Below, piece after piece: positions 7,666 through 14,149 of a stretch of 22,530 nt of DNA. Position 1 is the first letter of the stretch. Each line of letters begins with the position of its first letter. The position numbers and the translations under genes are program-made. The notes beneath the pieces were generated by a model. The model was not told the DNA's origin, ran no database searches, and worked only from the letters and a program-made list of their open reading frames with translations. Source of the DNA: Oscillospiraceae bacterium (GTDB lineage Bacteria; Bacillota; Clostridia; Oscillospirales; Oscillospiraceae); contig JAEDJR010000010.1 in assembly GCA_016296235.1 (NCBI GenBank), forward strand, positions 1-22,530, given 5' to 3'.

Positions 7666-8661
7666 ATGGACGCAAAGAAGCGTATTTTTTCCGGCATTCA
7701 GCCCAGCGGAGAGCTGACCCTGGGTTCCTATATGGGCGCTATCAAGAACTGGACGGCGCTGCAGCACGAGTATGACTGCCTGTTCTGCATTGTGGATATG
7801 CACGCCATTACGGTCCGGCAGAACCCGGCGGATCTGCGCCGCAGGTCCGTTTCCCAGCTGGCGCAGTATATCGCCTGCGGCCTGGATCCGGAAAAGAATA
7901 TCATGTTTATCCAGAGCCATGTGCCCCAGCATGCGGAGCTCAGCTGGGTGCTGGGCTGCTATACCCAGTTCGGCGAGCTGGGCCGGATGACCCAGTTCAA
8001 GGATAAGTCTCAGAAGCATGCGGATAATATCACAGCCGGTCTGTTCACCTATCCGGTGCTGATGGCGGCGGACATCCTGCTGTACCAGGCGGATCTGGTG
8101 CCCGTGGGCGCAGATCAGATGCAGCATGTGGAGCTGTGCCGCGACATTGCCAATCGGTTCAATTATAACTTCCCGGATACCTTCACCATCCCCGAGGCCT
8201 TTATTCCCAAGATGGGCGCCCGGGTCATGAGCCTGGGGGCACCGGAGAATAAAATGTCCAAGTCGGAGCCGGACGGCTGCGTGTTCCTGATGGACAAGCC
8301 GGAGGACATTATGCGCAAATTCAAGCGCGCCGTCACGGACTGCGAAACGGCCGTGCGCTACGATGTGGAGAATAAGCCCGGCATTTCCAATCTGCTGACC
8401 ATCTACTGCGCCGCGACCGGCAAGACCATCGCCGAGGCCGAGGCGGAGTTTACAGACAAGGGCTACGGGATCTTCAAGCCTGCCGTTGGTGAGGCTGTGG
8501 TGGAGCTGCTGCGGCCCATCCAGGAGGAGGCGGAGCGCCTGATGAAGGACAAGGCCTATCTGGAGCAGATTTATCAGGACGGTGCCCAGAAGGCGCAGTA
8601 TCTGGCCAACAAGACCCTGCGGAAGGTTTACAAAAAGGTCGGCTTTGTGCCTGCCAAGTGA
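7666..8661 (+). CDS. trpS: Tryptophan--tRNA ligase
   Basis: This 331-residue class I synthetase charges tRNA-Trp in the cytoplasm; the length is typical. The N-terminal SGIQPSGELTLGSY region carries the HIGH-equivalent motif, MAADILLYQADLVPVGADQ is the tryptophan-pocket region, and KMSKS is at residues 196-200. The ATG at 7666 is preceded by AAAGAGG about eight bases upstream. It heads a run of genes reaching into cell-envelope precursor synthesis: the next reading frame begins at or just after the trpS stop. No T-box or leader peptide fits in the short 5' region, so tryptophan-responsive control is not apparent. Confidence 0.97.
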   Translation: MDAKKRIFSGIQPSGELTLGSYMGAIKNWTALQHEYDCLFCIVDMHAITVRQNPADLRRRSVSQLAQYIACGLDPEKNIMFIQSHVPQHAELSWVLGCYTQFGELGRMTQFKDKSQKHADNITAGLFTYPVLMAADILLYQADLVPVGADQMQHVELCRDIANRFNYNFPDTFTIPEAFIPKMGARVMSLGAPENKMSKSEPDGCVFLMDKPEDIMRKFKRAVTDCETAVRYDVENKPGISNLLTIYCAATGKTIAEAEAEFTDKGYGIFKPAVGEAVVELLRPIQEEAERLMKDKAYLEQIYQDGAQKAQYLANKTLRKVYKKVGFVPAK

Positions 8662-9767
8662 TGACAGGGGTGACATTTTTGCCTGAAATGAGTTTTGTTT
8701 TGAAGCTGCTGGCTGCGCTGGTACTGTCCGTCGTGGTTTCCTTTGCGGCCACGCCTCTGGTGAAGAGCCTGGCCTACAAGGTCGGAGCCGTGGACGTGCC
8801 GAAGGACAACCGCCGGATGCACAAAACGCCCATCCCACGGCTGGGCGGACTGGCAATTTTTATCGCGTTCCTGTTCTCGGTGCTGCTGTTTGCCAAAATC
8901 GACCGTCAGATGCAGGGCATTCTGCTGGGCGCGATTATGATTGTGATATTGGGCGTTCTCGATGATATCATGACGCTGAAAGCACTGCCGAAGTTCCTGG
9001 TGCAGATTGCGGCGGCGGGTGTGGCGGTCTACCACGGCTGTGTCATCCAGTTTCTCTCCAACCCCAATATATTCAGTGCGGAGACCTTTCTGAACCTGGG
9101 GTGGCTGTCTGTGCCGGTGACCATTATCTGGATCGTGGCCATCACCAATGCGGTCAATTTTATCGACGGACTGGATGGTCTGGCTGTCGGAGTGTCTGCC
9201 ATATCCACGGCTTCGCTGCTGGTGATTGCGCTGATGGTGCAGGAGACGGAAATCTGCATTGTTCTGGCGGCCCTGCTGGGCGCCTGCCTGGGCTTTATCC
9301 CCTACAACAAGAACCCCGCCAAGATTTTTATGGGCGACACCGGCTCCACATCCCTGGGCTTTATTCTGGCCTGCCTGTCGGTGCAGGGACTGTTCAAGTT
9401 CTATGCGATCATTTCTTTCGCGGTGCCTTTCCTGGTGCTGGGCGTGCCGATTTTTGACATTTGCTTTGCGTTCCTGCGGCGGATTGCCAAGGGACAGAAC
9501 CCCATGAAGGCAGACCGGGGTCATGTGCATCACCGCCTGATCGATATGGGCTTCAGTCAGAAGCAGGCTGTTGCCATCAGCTATATGATTACGGCGATTT
9601 TGGGCCTGGCGGCGGTACTGCTGACCTCTTCGGGTGAGCTGAAGGCGCTGATTTTGATCGGCGCTGTTCTTGTGGTGGGCACCATCGGTCTGCGCAAGAT
9701 TTTCAAGAAACCCGTAAATAATCAGACGGAGGAAACGGCTTCGGAGGACCACCATGAAGAAACTTAA
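8661..9767 (+). CDS. wecA: Undecaprenyl-phosphate N-acetylhexosamine-1-phosphate transferase (WecA/TagO family)
   Basis: This polytopic membrane enzyme transfers GlcNAc-1-phosphate from UDP-GlcNAc to undecaprenyl phosphate, the first step of many wall teichoic acid and surface polysaccharide pathways. Family marks are PRLGGLAIFI after the first helix, the aspartate pair in LGVLDDIMTL, NFIDGLDGLAVG, GDTGSTSLGF and the histidine motif HVHHRLIDMGFS. Three starts are possible: ATG 8661 overlapping the trpS stop, TTG 8679 with AGGGGTG six bases upstream, or ATG 8688, which best matches the usual N-terminus. I give the longest ATG form, 368 residues. The C-terminal tail is hydrophilic. It overlaps the UDP-GlcNAc epimerase gene by 14 bases, which fits a shared envelope-glycan pathway. 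MraY is excluded by motif pattern. Confidence 0.92.
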   Translation: MTGVTFLPEMSFVLKLLAALVLSVVVSFAATPLVKSLAYKVGAVDVPKDNRRMHKTPIPRLGGLAIFIAFLFSVLLFAKIDRQMQGILLGAIMIVILGVLDDIMTLKALPKFLVQIAAAGVAVYHGCVIQFLSNPNIFSAETFLNLGWLSVPVTIIWIVAITNAVNFIDGLDGLAVGVSAISTASLLVIALMVQETEICIVLAALLGACLGFIPYNKNPAKIFMGDTGSTSLGFILACLSVQGLFKFYAIISFAVPFLVLGVPIFDICFAFLRRIAKGQNPMKADRGHVHHRLIDMGFSQKQAVAISYMITAILGLAAVLLTSSGELKALILIGAVLVVGTIGLRKIFKKPVNNQTEETASEDHHEET

Positions 9768-10902
9768 AATCATGTCGGTGTTCGGCACCCGGCCGGAAGC
9801 CATCAAAATGGCGCCCCTGGTCAAGGAGCTGGAAGCGTGCGAAGATGTGGAAAGCATCTGCTGCCTGACGGGTCAGCACCGGGAAATGCTGGACTCCGTC
9901 ATGGAGATTTTTGGGCTGCAGAGCGACTACGATCTGAATATCATGGAGCAGCGGCAGACGCTGTCCACCATTACAACCAAAACCCTACTGGGCATGGAGG
10001 GCGTCATAGAAGCGGCCAGACCGGATATGATCCTGGTGCACGGCGATACCTCCACCACCTTTGCCGGCGCCCTGTCCGCCTTTTATCATCAGATTCCCGT
10101 GGGTCATGTGGAAGCGGGCCTGCGCACCTGGGACAAGTATTCTCCGTTTCCGGAGGAAATGAACCGCACGCTGGTGGGCGATATTGCAGATCTTCACTTT
10201 TCTCCCACCGTGGCCAATGCGGATAATCTGCGCCGGGAAGCCATTGGAGGAGAGATTTTTATCACCGGCAATACGGCCATTGATGCCATGCGCTATACGG
10301 TCCGTCCGGACTATGTATTCCATACGCCGCTGCTCAACCGGCTGGACTTCTCCGGAAAACGGGTTGTGGTTCTGACCTGCCACAGAAGAGAGAATTATGG
10401 ACAGGCCATGGAGGACATCATGCGCGCCACAGCCAAATTGGCGGAAGACCATCCGGATGTGGAGATTGTATATCCCGTGCATCTGAGCCCGGTGGTGCGG
10501 GAATGTGCCGCCAGGTATCTGGGCGGCCGGGATCGGATCCATCTGATCGATCCCGTGGATGTGCAGGAGATGCACAATCTCATGGCTCGCTGCTATCTGG
10601 TGATGACGGATTCCGGCGGCCTGCAGGAGGAAGCGCCTGCGTTGGGGAAGCCGGTTCTGGTGCTGCGCCGGGAAACGGAGCGGCCGGAAGCCATCGCTGC
10701 CGGTACGGTCAAGCTGGCCGGAGTCTGCTATGATGAGATTTTGGCCATGGCCAACACCCTTCTGGATGATCCCGACGCCTATGCCGCCATGGCAAAGGCA
10801 GTCAATCCCTACGGAGACGGCTATGCCTGCCGGAGAATCGTCCAGGCGATCCGCTGGCATTTCGGCTTGGAGGAACGCCGCCCTGCGGATTTCCGGGCAT
10901 AA
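9754..10902 (+). CDS. wecB: UDP-N-acetylglucosamine 2-epimerase (non-hydrolysing)
   Basis: This cytoplasmic enzyme interconverts UDP-GlcNAc and UDP-ManNAc, the donor for ManNAc-containing teichoic acid linkage units and surface glycans. It is 382 residues, standard for the family. Visible motifs are FGTRPEAIKMAPL at the N-terminus, HGDTSTTFAGALSAFY, HVEAGLRT, FPEEMNRTL, and the C-terminal nucleotide-binding run TDSGGLQEEAPALGKPVL followed by RRETERPEA. The ATG at 9754 has GGAGGA seven bases upstream and lies inside the end of wecA. The wecA-wecB pair suggests linkage-unit synthesis, but the ManNAc transferase (TagA/WecG) and later enzymes are not in the window. Confidence 0.96.
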   Translation: MKKLKIMSVFGTRPEAIKMAPLVKELEACEDVESICCLTGQHREMLDSVMEIFGLQSDYDLNIMEQRQTLSTITTKTLLGMEGVIEAARPDMILVHGDTSTTFAGALSAFYHQIPVGHVEAGLRTWDKYSPFPEEMNRTLVGDIADLHFSPTVANADNLRREAIGGEIFITGNTAIDAMRYTVRPDYVFHTPLLNRLDFSGKRVVVLTCHRRENYGQAMEDIMRATAKLAEDHPDVEIVYPVHLSPVVRECAARYLGGRDRIHLIDPVDVQEMHNLMARCYLVMTDSGGLQEEAPALGKPVLVLRRETERPEAIAAGTVKLAGVCYDEILAMANTLLDDPDAYAAMAKAVNPYGDGYACRRIVQAIRWHFGLEERRPADFRA

Positions 10903-10941
10903 TAGTGGCAACGCGGCAGTTTTGAGGAGGTGACGATCGCC

Positions 10942-11739
10942 GTGGAGCAGAAGCCTTCTTTGAATAAACCGGTGGCGATTGTTGCCTTGCTGCTGCTGCT
11001 GGTACTGATTCTGCTGCTGGCTGCTTTTATCATGGCGCAGCCCGGCGGCGGGAAAAATGAAATTGTATTGCCCACGGAGCAGCCGGAAAGCGCCGTGTCC
11101 CAGAAACCGGAAGCGGAAGAGGACAGCGGATTCATCCGGCTGACGACTGATAACGTGCTGCCGATGCTCCGTTCCATTGTACAGCCTGCCTATTACCATC
11201 AGGTCTGCAATGTCTTTGTGACGGCACAGCGGGGGCAAAGCAGCAAGCGTGTGGAGCTTTGGCGCAGCGGCGAGCTGCTTCGCGCGGAGATTGACGACGG
11301 AAACCTGACCCAGTATCTGCTGACCGACGGAGACGAAGTCTGGCTCTGGTACAGCCGGGAGCCGGATCCGATCTGCCTGGAGCGGAACGAATCGGTTCAG
11401 ATCGAGGATTTGCTGGGCCTGCCGGCCTTTGATTATCTCAAAACTCTGGCGGAGGCCCGGATTGTGGATGCGGAATACCAGGTTCTGGAGGATACGAAGC
11501 AGCAGTGCGTGTATGTCTGTGCCCAGAATGAAAACGGCAGTACCAACCGGTACTGGATCGATATGCACAGCGGCCTGCTGTATCTGGGCGATGCCCTGGA
11601 GCAGAGCCGGCAGGTTTACGAGATTCGGCAGGAGGAGGTTTCCATCCTGGCTGCCGGAGATCAGGCCTTCGCCAATCGGTTTTGCCTGCCGGACGGAACG
11701 GAGCCCTTTACTGCAGGAACAGAAATGCCACAACCGTAA
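10942..11739 (+). CDS. Unrecognised membrane-anchored extracytoplasmic protein
   Basis: I do not recognise a named family. The protein is about 265 residues with a signal-anchor of about 20 hydrophobic residues near positions 9-30, then a short low-complexity Gly/Glu linker and one external domain of about 200 residues. That domain alternates short hydrophobic strands with charged turns (for example RVELWRSGELLRAEI and EVWLWYSRE), vaguely like the beta-rich LolA/RseB sheet; this likeness is only an impression. The start is taken as GTG 10942, because a perfect AGGAGGTGA (10925-10933) sits eight bases upstream; GTG 10930 overlaps that site and is unlikely. It follows wecB by 39 bases and is probably in the same transcript. 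Its last 32 bases overlap the convergent small-protein gene, and no terminator was found between them. Confidence 0.75.
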   Translation: MEQKPSLNKPVAIVALLLLLVLILLLAAFIMAQPGGGKNEIVLPTEQPESAVSQKPEAEEDSGFIRLTTDNVLPMLRSIVQPAYYHQVCNVFVTAQRGQSSKRVELWRSGELLRAEIDDGNLTQYLLTDGDEVWLWYSREPDPICLERNESVQIEDLLGLPAFDYLKTLAEARIVDAEYQVLEDTKQQCVYVCAQNENGSTNRYWIDMHSGLLYLGDALEQSRQVYEIRQEEVSILAAGDQAFANRFCLPDGTEPFTAGTEMPQP

Positions 11740-11998
11740 CAATGACGGTCAGCATGTCTTCGTCCTGCGCGTCCAGCAGCAGGAGAAGCACAATGCACAG
11801 CAGCAGAAGATCCCCGAGGTCCAGATTGGCCATGGGGGATTGCCTGGGGGCGGTATGGACGGGATTGCCGCATACGGGCGGTGCGGGCTCCTGCGGTTCC
11901 GGCGGCGGTGCTGCCGGCGCCTGCGGCCGGAGAGGTGAATCTTCCACAATCCTGCGTTCATAGATTCCGTTGCTGCCGGGAACATAGCGGTTATACAT
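11708..11998 (-). CDS. Small Pro-rich protein with C-terminal hydrophobic region (cassette gene 3)
   Basis: This 96-residue protein is of unknown function. The N-terminus is polar and aromatic (MYNRYVPGSNGIYERR), the middle (about 24-52) is rich in proline and alanine, and the C-terminus from about 58 has two very hydrophobic leucine/valine stretches separated by the acidic DAQDED. This suggests a membrane hairpin or an aggregation-prone segment. The ATG at 11998 has GGAGGAGGG about eight bases upstream and overlaps the preceding stop by eight bases (ATGTATAA), so it is translationally coupled to the 114-residue gene. It converges on, and overlaps by 32 bases, the gene at 10942-11739. I have a faint recollection of similar N- and C-termini in unnamed clostridial proteins, but cannot name a family. 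Confidence 0.7.
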   Translation of the reverse strand: MYNRYVPGSNGIYERRIVEDSPLRPQAPAAPPPEPQEPAPPVCGNPVHTAPRQSPMANLDLGDLLLLCIVLLLLLDAQDEDMLTVIVTVVAFLFLQ

Positions 11999-12335
11999 GA
12001 GAATTTCCCTCCTCCCGGCTGGAATCTATGGCGCCGGAGCGAAGCGCGGCGCCGGCCAGATTGGAAAGGTGTGCAATCTGCATGGCACGTTCCAATCGCG
12101 CCTGCCGCCCGGGCTTGAGATAGGGAAGCAGGGCGTGAACAAGCGCCTGCTGCTTTTTTTCCTGGGCCTGGGCATGATGCAGGGCCTGGGTCATGTGCTG
12201 CGCCAGTTCGGGATCAGGGGGCGGCGGCGCTTCCTGCGGGGCCTGGGCGCTCAGCGCAGAGGCCATATTCATGATTTGCTGGAGACTTCCCGGATCATTG
12301 AGAATCTGCGTCAGCTTTTCAGTCAGATTATCCAA
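11991..12335 (-). CDS. Small helical protein with TTG start (cassette gene 2)
   Basis: This 114-residue protein has unknown function. The open frame extends upstream, but the best start is TTG 12335: it has AGGA five bases upstream, overlaps the previous stop by eight bases (TTGGATAA), and gives a natural N-terminus, MDNLTEKLTQILNDPGSL. Two helical patches are visible: residues 1-30, amphipathic with ILNDPGSLQQIMNMASALS, and a C-terminal patch near 68-100 with LLPYLKPGRQARLERA. A proline-rich linker (about 33-42) and a Gln/Ala/His-rich stretch separate them. There is no membrane segment or signal peptide. It sits between two other small genes and is clearly part of one transcript with them. 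Confidence 0.7.
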   Translation of the reverse strand: MDNLTEKLTQILNDPGSLQQIMNMASALSAQAPQEAPPPPDPELAQHMTQALHHAQAQEKKQQALVHALLPYLKPGRQARLERAMQIAHLSNLAGAALRSGAIDSSREEGNSHV

Positions 12336-12549
12336 GACGTTCCTGCAGCTGACGGGCCAGGGCTTCCCCCTGACCACCCTCCAGAATGGGCTTGAGAATG
12401 TTTTGTACGGCGGCATAATCTCCTGCTTTGGCAGCAGCGGCTGCCTGCCGGACTTTCTGCCCGCCGTCTGCCTGTAATAGGGAGATCAACGCTTTTGCTT
12501 CCTGGGACCCCAGGATTGCCCGCAATTGGGCCTGGCTGAGAGGTTCCAT
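12328..12549 (-). CDS. Small all-helical protein (cassette gene 1)
   Basis: This 73-residue protein has unknown function. It is predicted helical throughout, with patterns LRAILGSQEAKALISLLQ and ALARQLQERL and an Ala/Lys-rich middle. No cysteine, signal peptide or membrane segment is present. The ATG at 12549 has a perfect AAGGAGG (12557-12563 on the other strand) seven bases away. It is the first gene of the minus-strand cassette, and its stop overlaps the TTG start of the next gene. The transcript leader would be under 25 bases if the sigma-K-like promoter just upstream is used. Confidence 0.72.
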   Translation of the reverse strand: MEPLSQAQLRAILGSQEAKALISLLQADGGQKVRQAAAAAKAGDYAAVQNILKPILEGGQGEALARQLQERLG

Positions 12550-12573
12550 GCAATCGCCTCCTTCTTATACGGA

Positions 12574-12602
12574 TAGTATATGAAATACCATGGGAATAGG
12601 TG
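12574..12602 (-). promoter_or_regulatory. Sigma-K-like promoter of the small-protein cassette
   Basis: On the minus strand CACC (12602-12599), 16 bases, then CATATACTA (12582-12574). This matches the Bacillus subtilis sigma-K consensus (mACm, 16, CATAnnnTA) at every specified base. The implied start point near 12567 lies just ahead of the AAGGAGG of the first gene. No convincing sigma-A promoter with 16-18 base spacing is present. A chance match cannot be excluded. Confidence 0.45.
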
Positions 12603-12608
12603 ACAACA

Positions 12609-13097
12609 ATGAAGATTCTGGTTTTCTCGGATTCCCACCGGAACCTGAGTCATATGGTTTCCGCTGTAGAGCGGGAGCATCCCGACCAGGTGATCCATCT
12701 GGGAGATCACGTCCGGGATGCAGAGAAGCTGCAGTGCCGGTATCCCATGCTGCCGGTGTTGAAGATTCGCGGCAACTGCGACTATGACGCTGCGGACACA
12801 CAGGAGCAGCGGATCACGGAATTTGACGGTGTGCGGTTTCTGATTTGCCATGGGCACCGCTATGGCGTGAAAGCGGGACTGCTGCGCTATCTGATGGCGG
12901 CAAGAGAAAACCAAGTGGATGTGGCGCTGTTTGGCCACACCCACTGTGCATTTTGTGAAAAGGAGTCCGGCGTGTGGCTGCTGAATCCAGGCAGCTGCGG
13001 CGCCGGCGTCAGACCTTCCTACGGTCTGATTACCATTGCGGCAGGGAAATGCACCTGCGCAGTTCATACCTTTGCAGAACTGGAGGACTCGTTATGA
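12609..13097 (+). CDS. YfcE/MJ0936-type metallophosphodiesterase
   Basis: This 162-residue cytoplasmic calcineurin-like phosphoesterase carries the complete two-metal site: D8 and H10 (SDSHRN), D33 (GDH), N56 (RGNCD), H81 (CHGHRYG), H110 and H112 (GHTH). Such proteins hydrolyse phosphodiesters in vitro and their physiological substrates are mostly unknown. The ATG at 12609 follows AGGTGA at about five bases; a GTG three codons upstream overlaps that site. The stop overlaps the coaX start as ATGA, giving a two-gene operon. Its promoter would lie in the same roughly 50-base region as the divergent cassette promoter; no clear sigma-A site was found there. Confidence 0.92.
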   Translation: MKILVFSDSHRNLSHMVSAVEREHPDQVIHLGDHVRDAEKLQCRYPMLPVLKIRGNCDYDAADTQEQRITEFDGVRFLICHGHRYGVKAGLLRYLMAARENQVDVALFGHTHCAFCEKESGVWLLNPGSCGAGVRPSYGLITIAAGKCTCAVHTFAELEDSL

Positions 13098-13867
13098 TTT
13101 TGGCCATCGATATCGGCAATACCAACATTGTGCTGGGCTGCATGGAGGGCAAGGAGATTCTAAAAGAGGCCAGAATGGCCACGGATCTTCTGAAAACCTC
13201 CGACCAGTATTGCGCCGAGCTGAAGGGCATGCTGGATCTTCTGGAAATCGACCGGTCTGCCATTGAGGGGTGCATCATTTCCTCGGTGGTGCCGCCGGTG
13301 CTGAACTCCTTCCGGACCGCCATCATCAAGCTGACGGGAAAGAACCCGCTGGTGGTAGGCCCCGGCATCAAAACCGGCATCAACATCCTGCTGGATAATC
13401 CGGCCATGGCCGGCGGCGATCTGATTGTGGCAGCCGTGGCCGCGTTGGCGGAGTATCAGCCGCCGCTGCTGGTCATCGATATGGGTACCGCCACGACGAT
13501 CACAGCCATTGATAAAAAAGGCAGTTTCCTGGGCGGCTGCGTGTGTCCCGGCGTCAAGATTTCGGCCGAAGCGCTCAGCGGAAGGACGGCGCAGCTCCCG
13601 GCGGTCAGCCTGGAGGCGCCCAAGCGGGCCATCGGCAGGAATACGGTGGACTGCATGCAGGCGGGTCTGATGATGGGCCACGCCGCCATGGTGGACGGCA
13701 TGGTGGACCGGATGGAGGCAGAGCTTGGATGCAAGGTCCGGGTGATTGCAACCGGCGGCATTGCCAGGTTTGTGATTCCCATGTGCCGCCGGCAGATGAC
13801 CTACGACAAGGATCTGCTGCTGAAGGGTCTGGGTATTTTGTACGAGAACAATAAAAGAAACCGGTAA
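13094..13867 (+). CDS. coaX: Type III pantothenate kinase
   Basis: This enzyme phosphorylates pantothenate, the first committed step of coenzyme A synthesis. It is 257 residues in the ASKHA fold. Visible motifs are AIDIGNTN at the N-terminus (ATP/metal aspartate), the central DMGTATTITAID with the following GGCVCPGVKIS, and ATGGIARF near the C-terminus. The frame continues upstream, but the ATG at 13094 is right: GGAGG lies seven bases upstream, it overlaps the phosphodiesterase stop as ATGA, and the family begins with this sequence. It ends four bases before the stop of the convergent 66-residue gene; no terminator was recognised there. Confidence 0.96.
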   Translation: MILAIDIGNTNIVLGCMEGKEILKEARMATDLLKTSDQYCAELKGMLDLLEIDRSAIEGCIISSVVPPVLNSFRTAIIKLTGKNPLVVGPGIKTGINILLDNPAMAGGDLIVAAVAALAEYQPPLLVIDMGTATTITAIDKKGSFLGGCVCPGVKISAEALSGRTAQLPAVSLEAPKRAIGRNTVDCMQAGLMMGHAAMVDGMVDRMEAELGCKVRVIATGGIARFVIPMCRRQMTYDKDLLLKGLGILYENNKRNR

Positions 13868-13870
13868 CGC

Positions 13871-14071
13871 CTACAGCATGGTCCAGGCCAGATAGCAGCA
13901 GAAAACTGTGCAGCCTGCAATCGAAGCCGTGACCAGCAAATCCATAATGGTGGTGAGCCAATAGCGGATCTGGCTGCTGCGGAACCGGAGCTCGGCCCGG
14001 CGGTTGTAGCCGGCAAAATCAAAGGCTTCCACATCCCGGTAGACGGACAGTTCAATCAGATTGTTTTTCAT
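13871..14071 (-). CDS. Small single-pass membrane protein, unknown function
   Basis: This 66-residue protein has a polar N-terminal half with an RRAELRFRSS basic patch, and one C-terminal membrane segment (about 41-65) with three cysteines in IAGCTVFCCY. The ATG at 14071 is preceded by GGGGAGG at seven bases, and a perfect TATAAT lies 31 bases upstream, which supports a real gene although it sits inside a longer antisense-type open frame. By the positive-inside rule the basic N-terminal half should be cytoplasmic. It is monocistronic and divergent from the hydrolase gene. I do not recognise a family. Confidence 0.65.
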   Translation of the reverse strand: MKNNLIELSVYRDVEAFDFAGYNRRAELRFRSSQIRYWLTTIMDLLVTASIAGCTVFCCYLAWTML

Positions 14072-14090
14072 GGTAGTTCCTCCCCACTTT

Positions 14091-14119
14091 TTGTTTTTCT
14101 GTATTATAAACGATAAAAT
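14091..14119 (+). promoter_or_regulatory. Promoter of the alpha/beta hydrolase gene
   Basis: TTGTTT (14091-14096), 17 bases, TAAAAT (14114-14119). The opposing TATAAT for the minus-strand small gene lies inside its spacer at 14108-14103, so RNA polymerase should not be able to occupy both at once. Confidence 0.6.
14103..14108 (-). promoter_or_regulatory. -10 element for the 66-residue membrane protein gene
   Basis: A perfect TATAAT on the minus strand, about 31 bases before the ATG at 14071. The -35 position (GGTTTA at 17 bases) is poor, so an activator or a weak promoter is possible. Confidence 0.5.
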
Positions 14120-14135
14120 GTCCGATAAACCGGAC
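14120..14135. repeat. Short inverted repeat downstream of the hydrolase promoter
   Basis: GTCCG, six bases, CGGAC. It lies directly after the -10 of the hydrolase gene and across the -35 region of the divergent gene, a fitting place for an operator. It is too short to be sure. Confidence 0.25.
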
Positions 14136-14149
14136 GGAAAGGGACGATT

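Noticed and set aside
9985..11742. 585-codon minus-strand open frame opposite wecB and the next gene
   Set aside because: wecB on the plus strand has all family motifs; the antisense product is Gln/His/Arg-rich and without ribosome binding site support.
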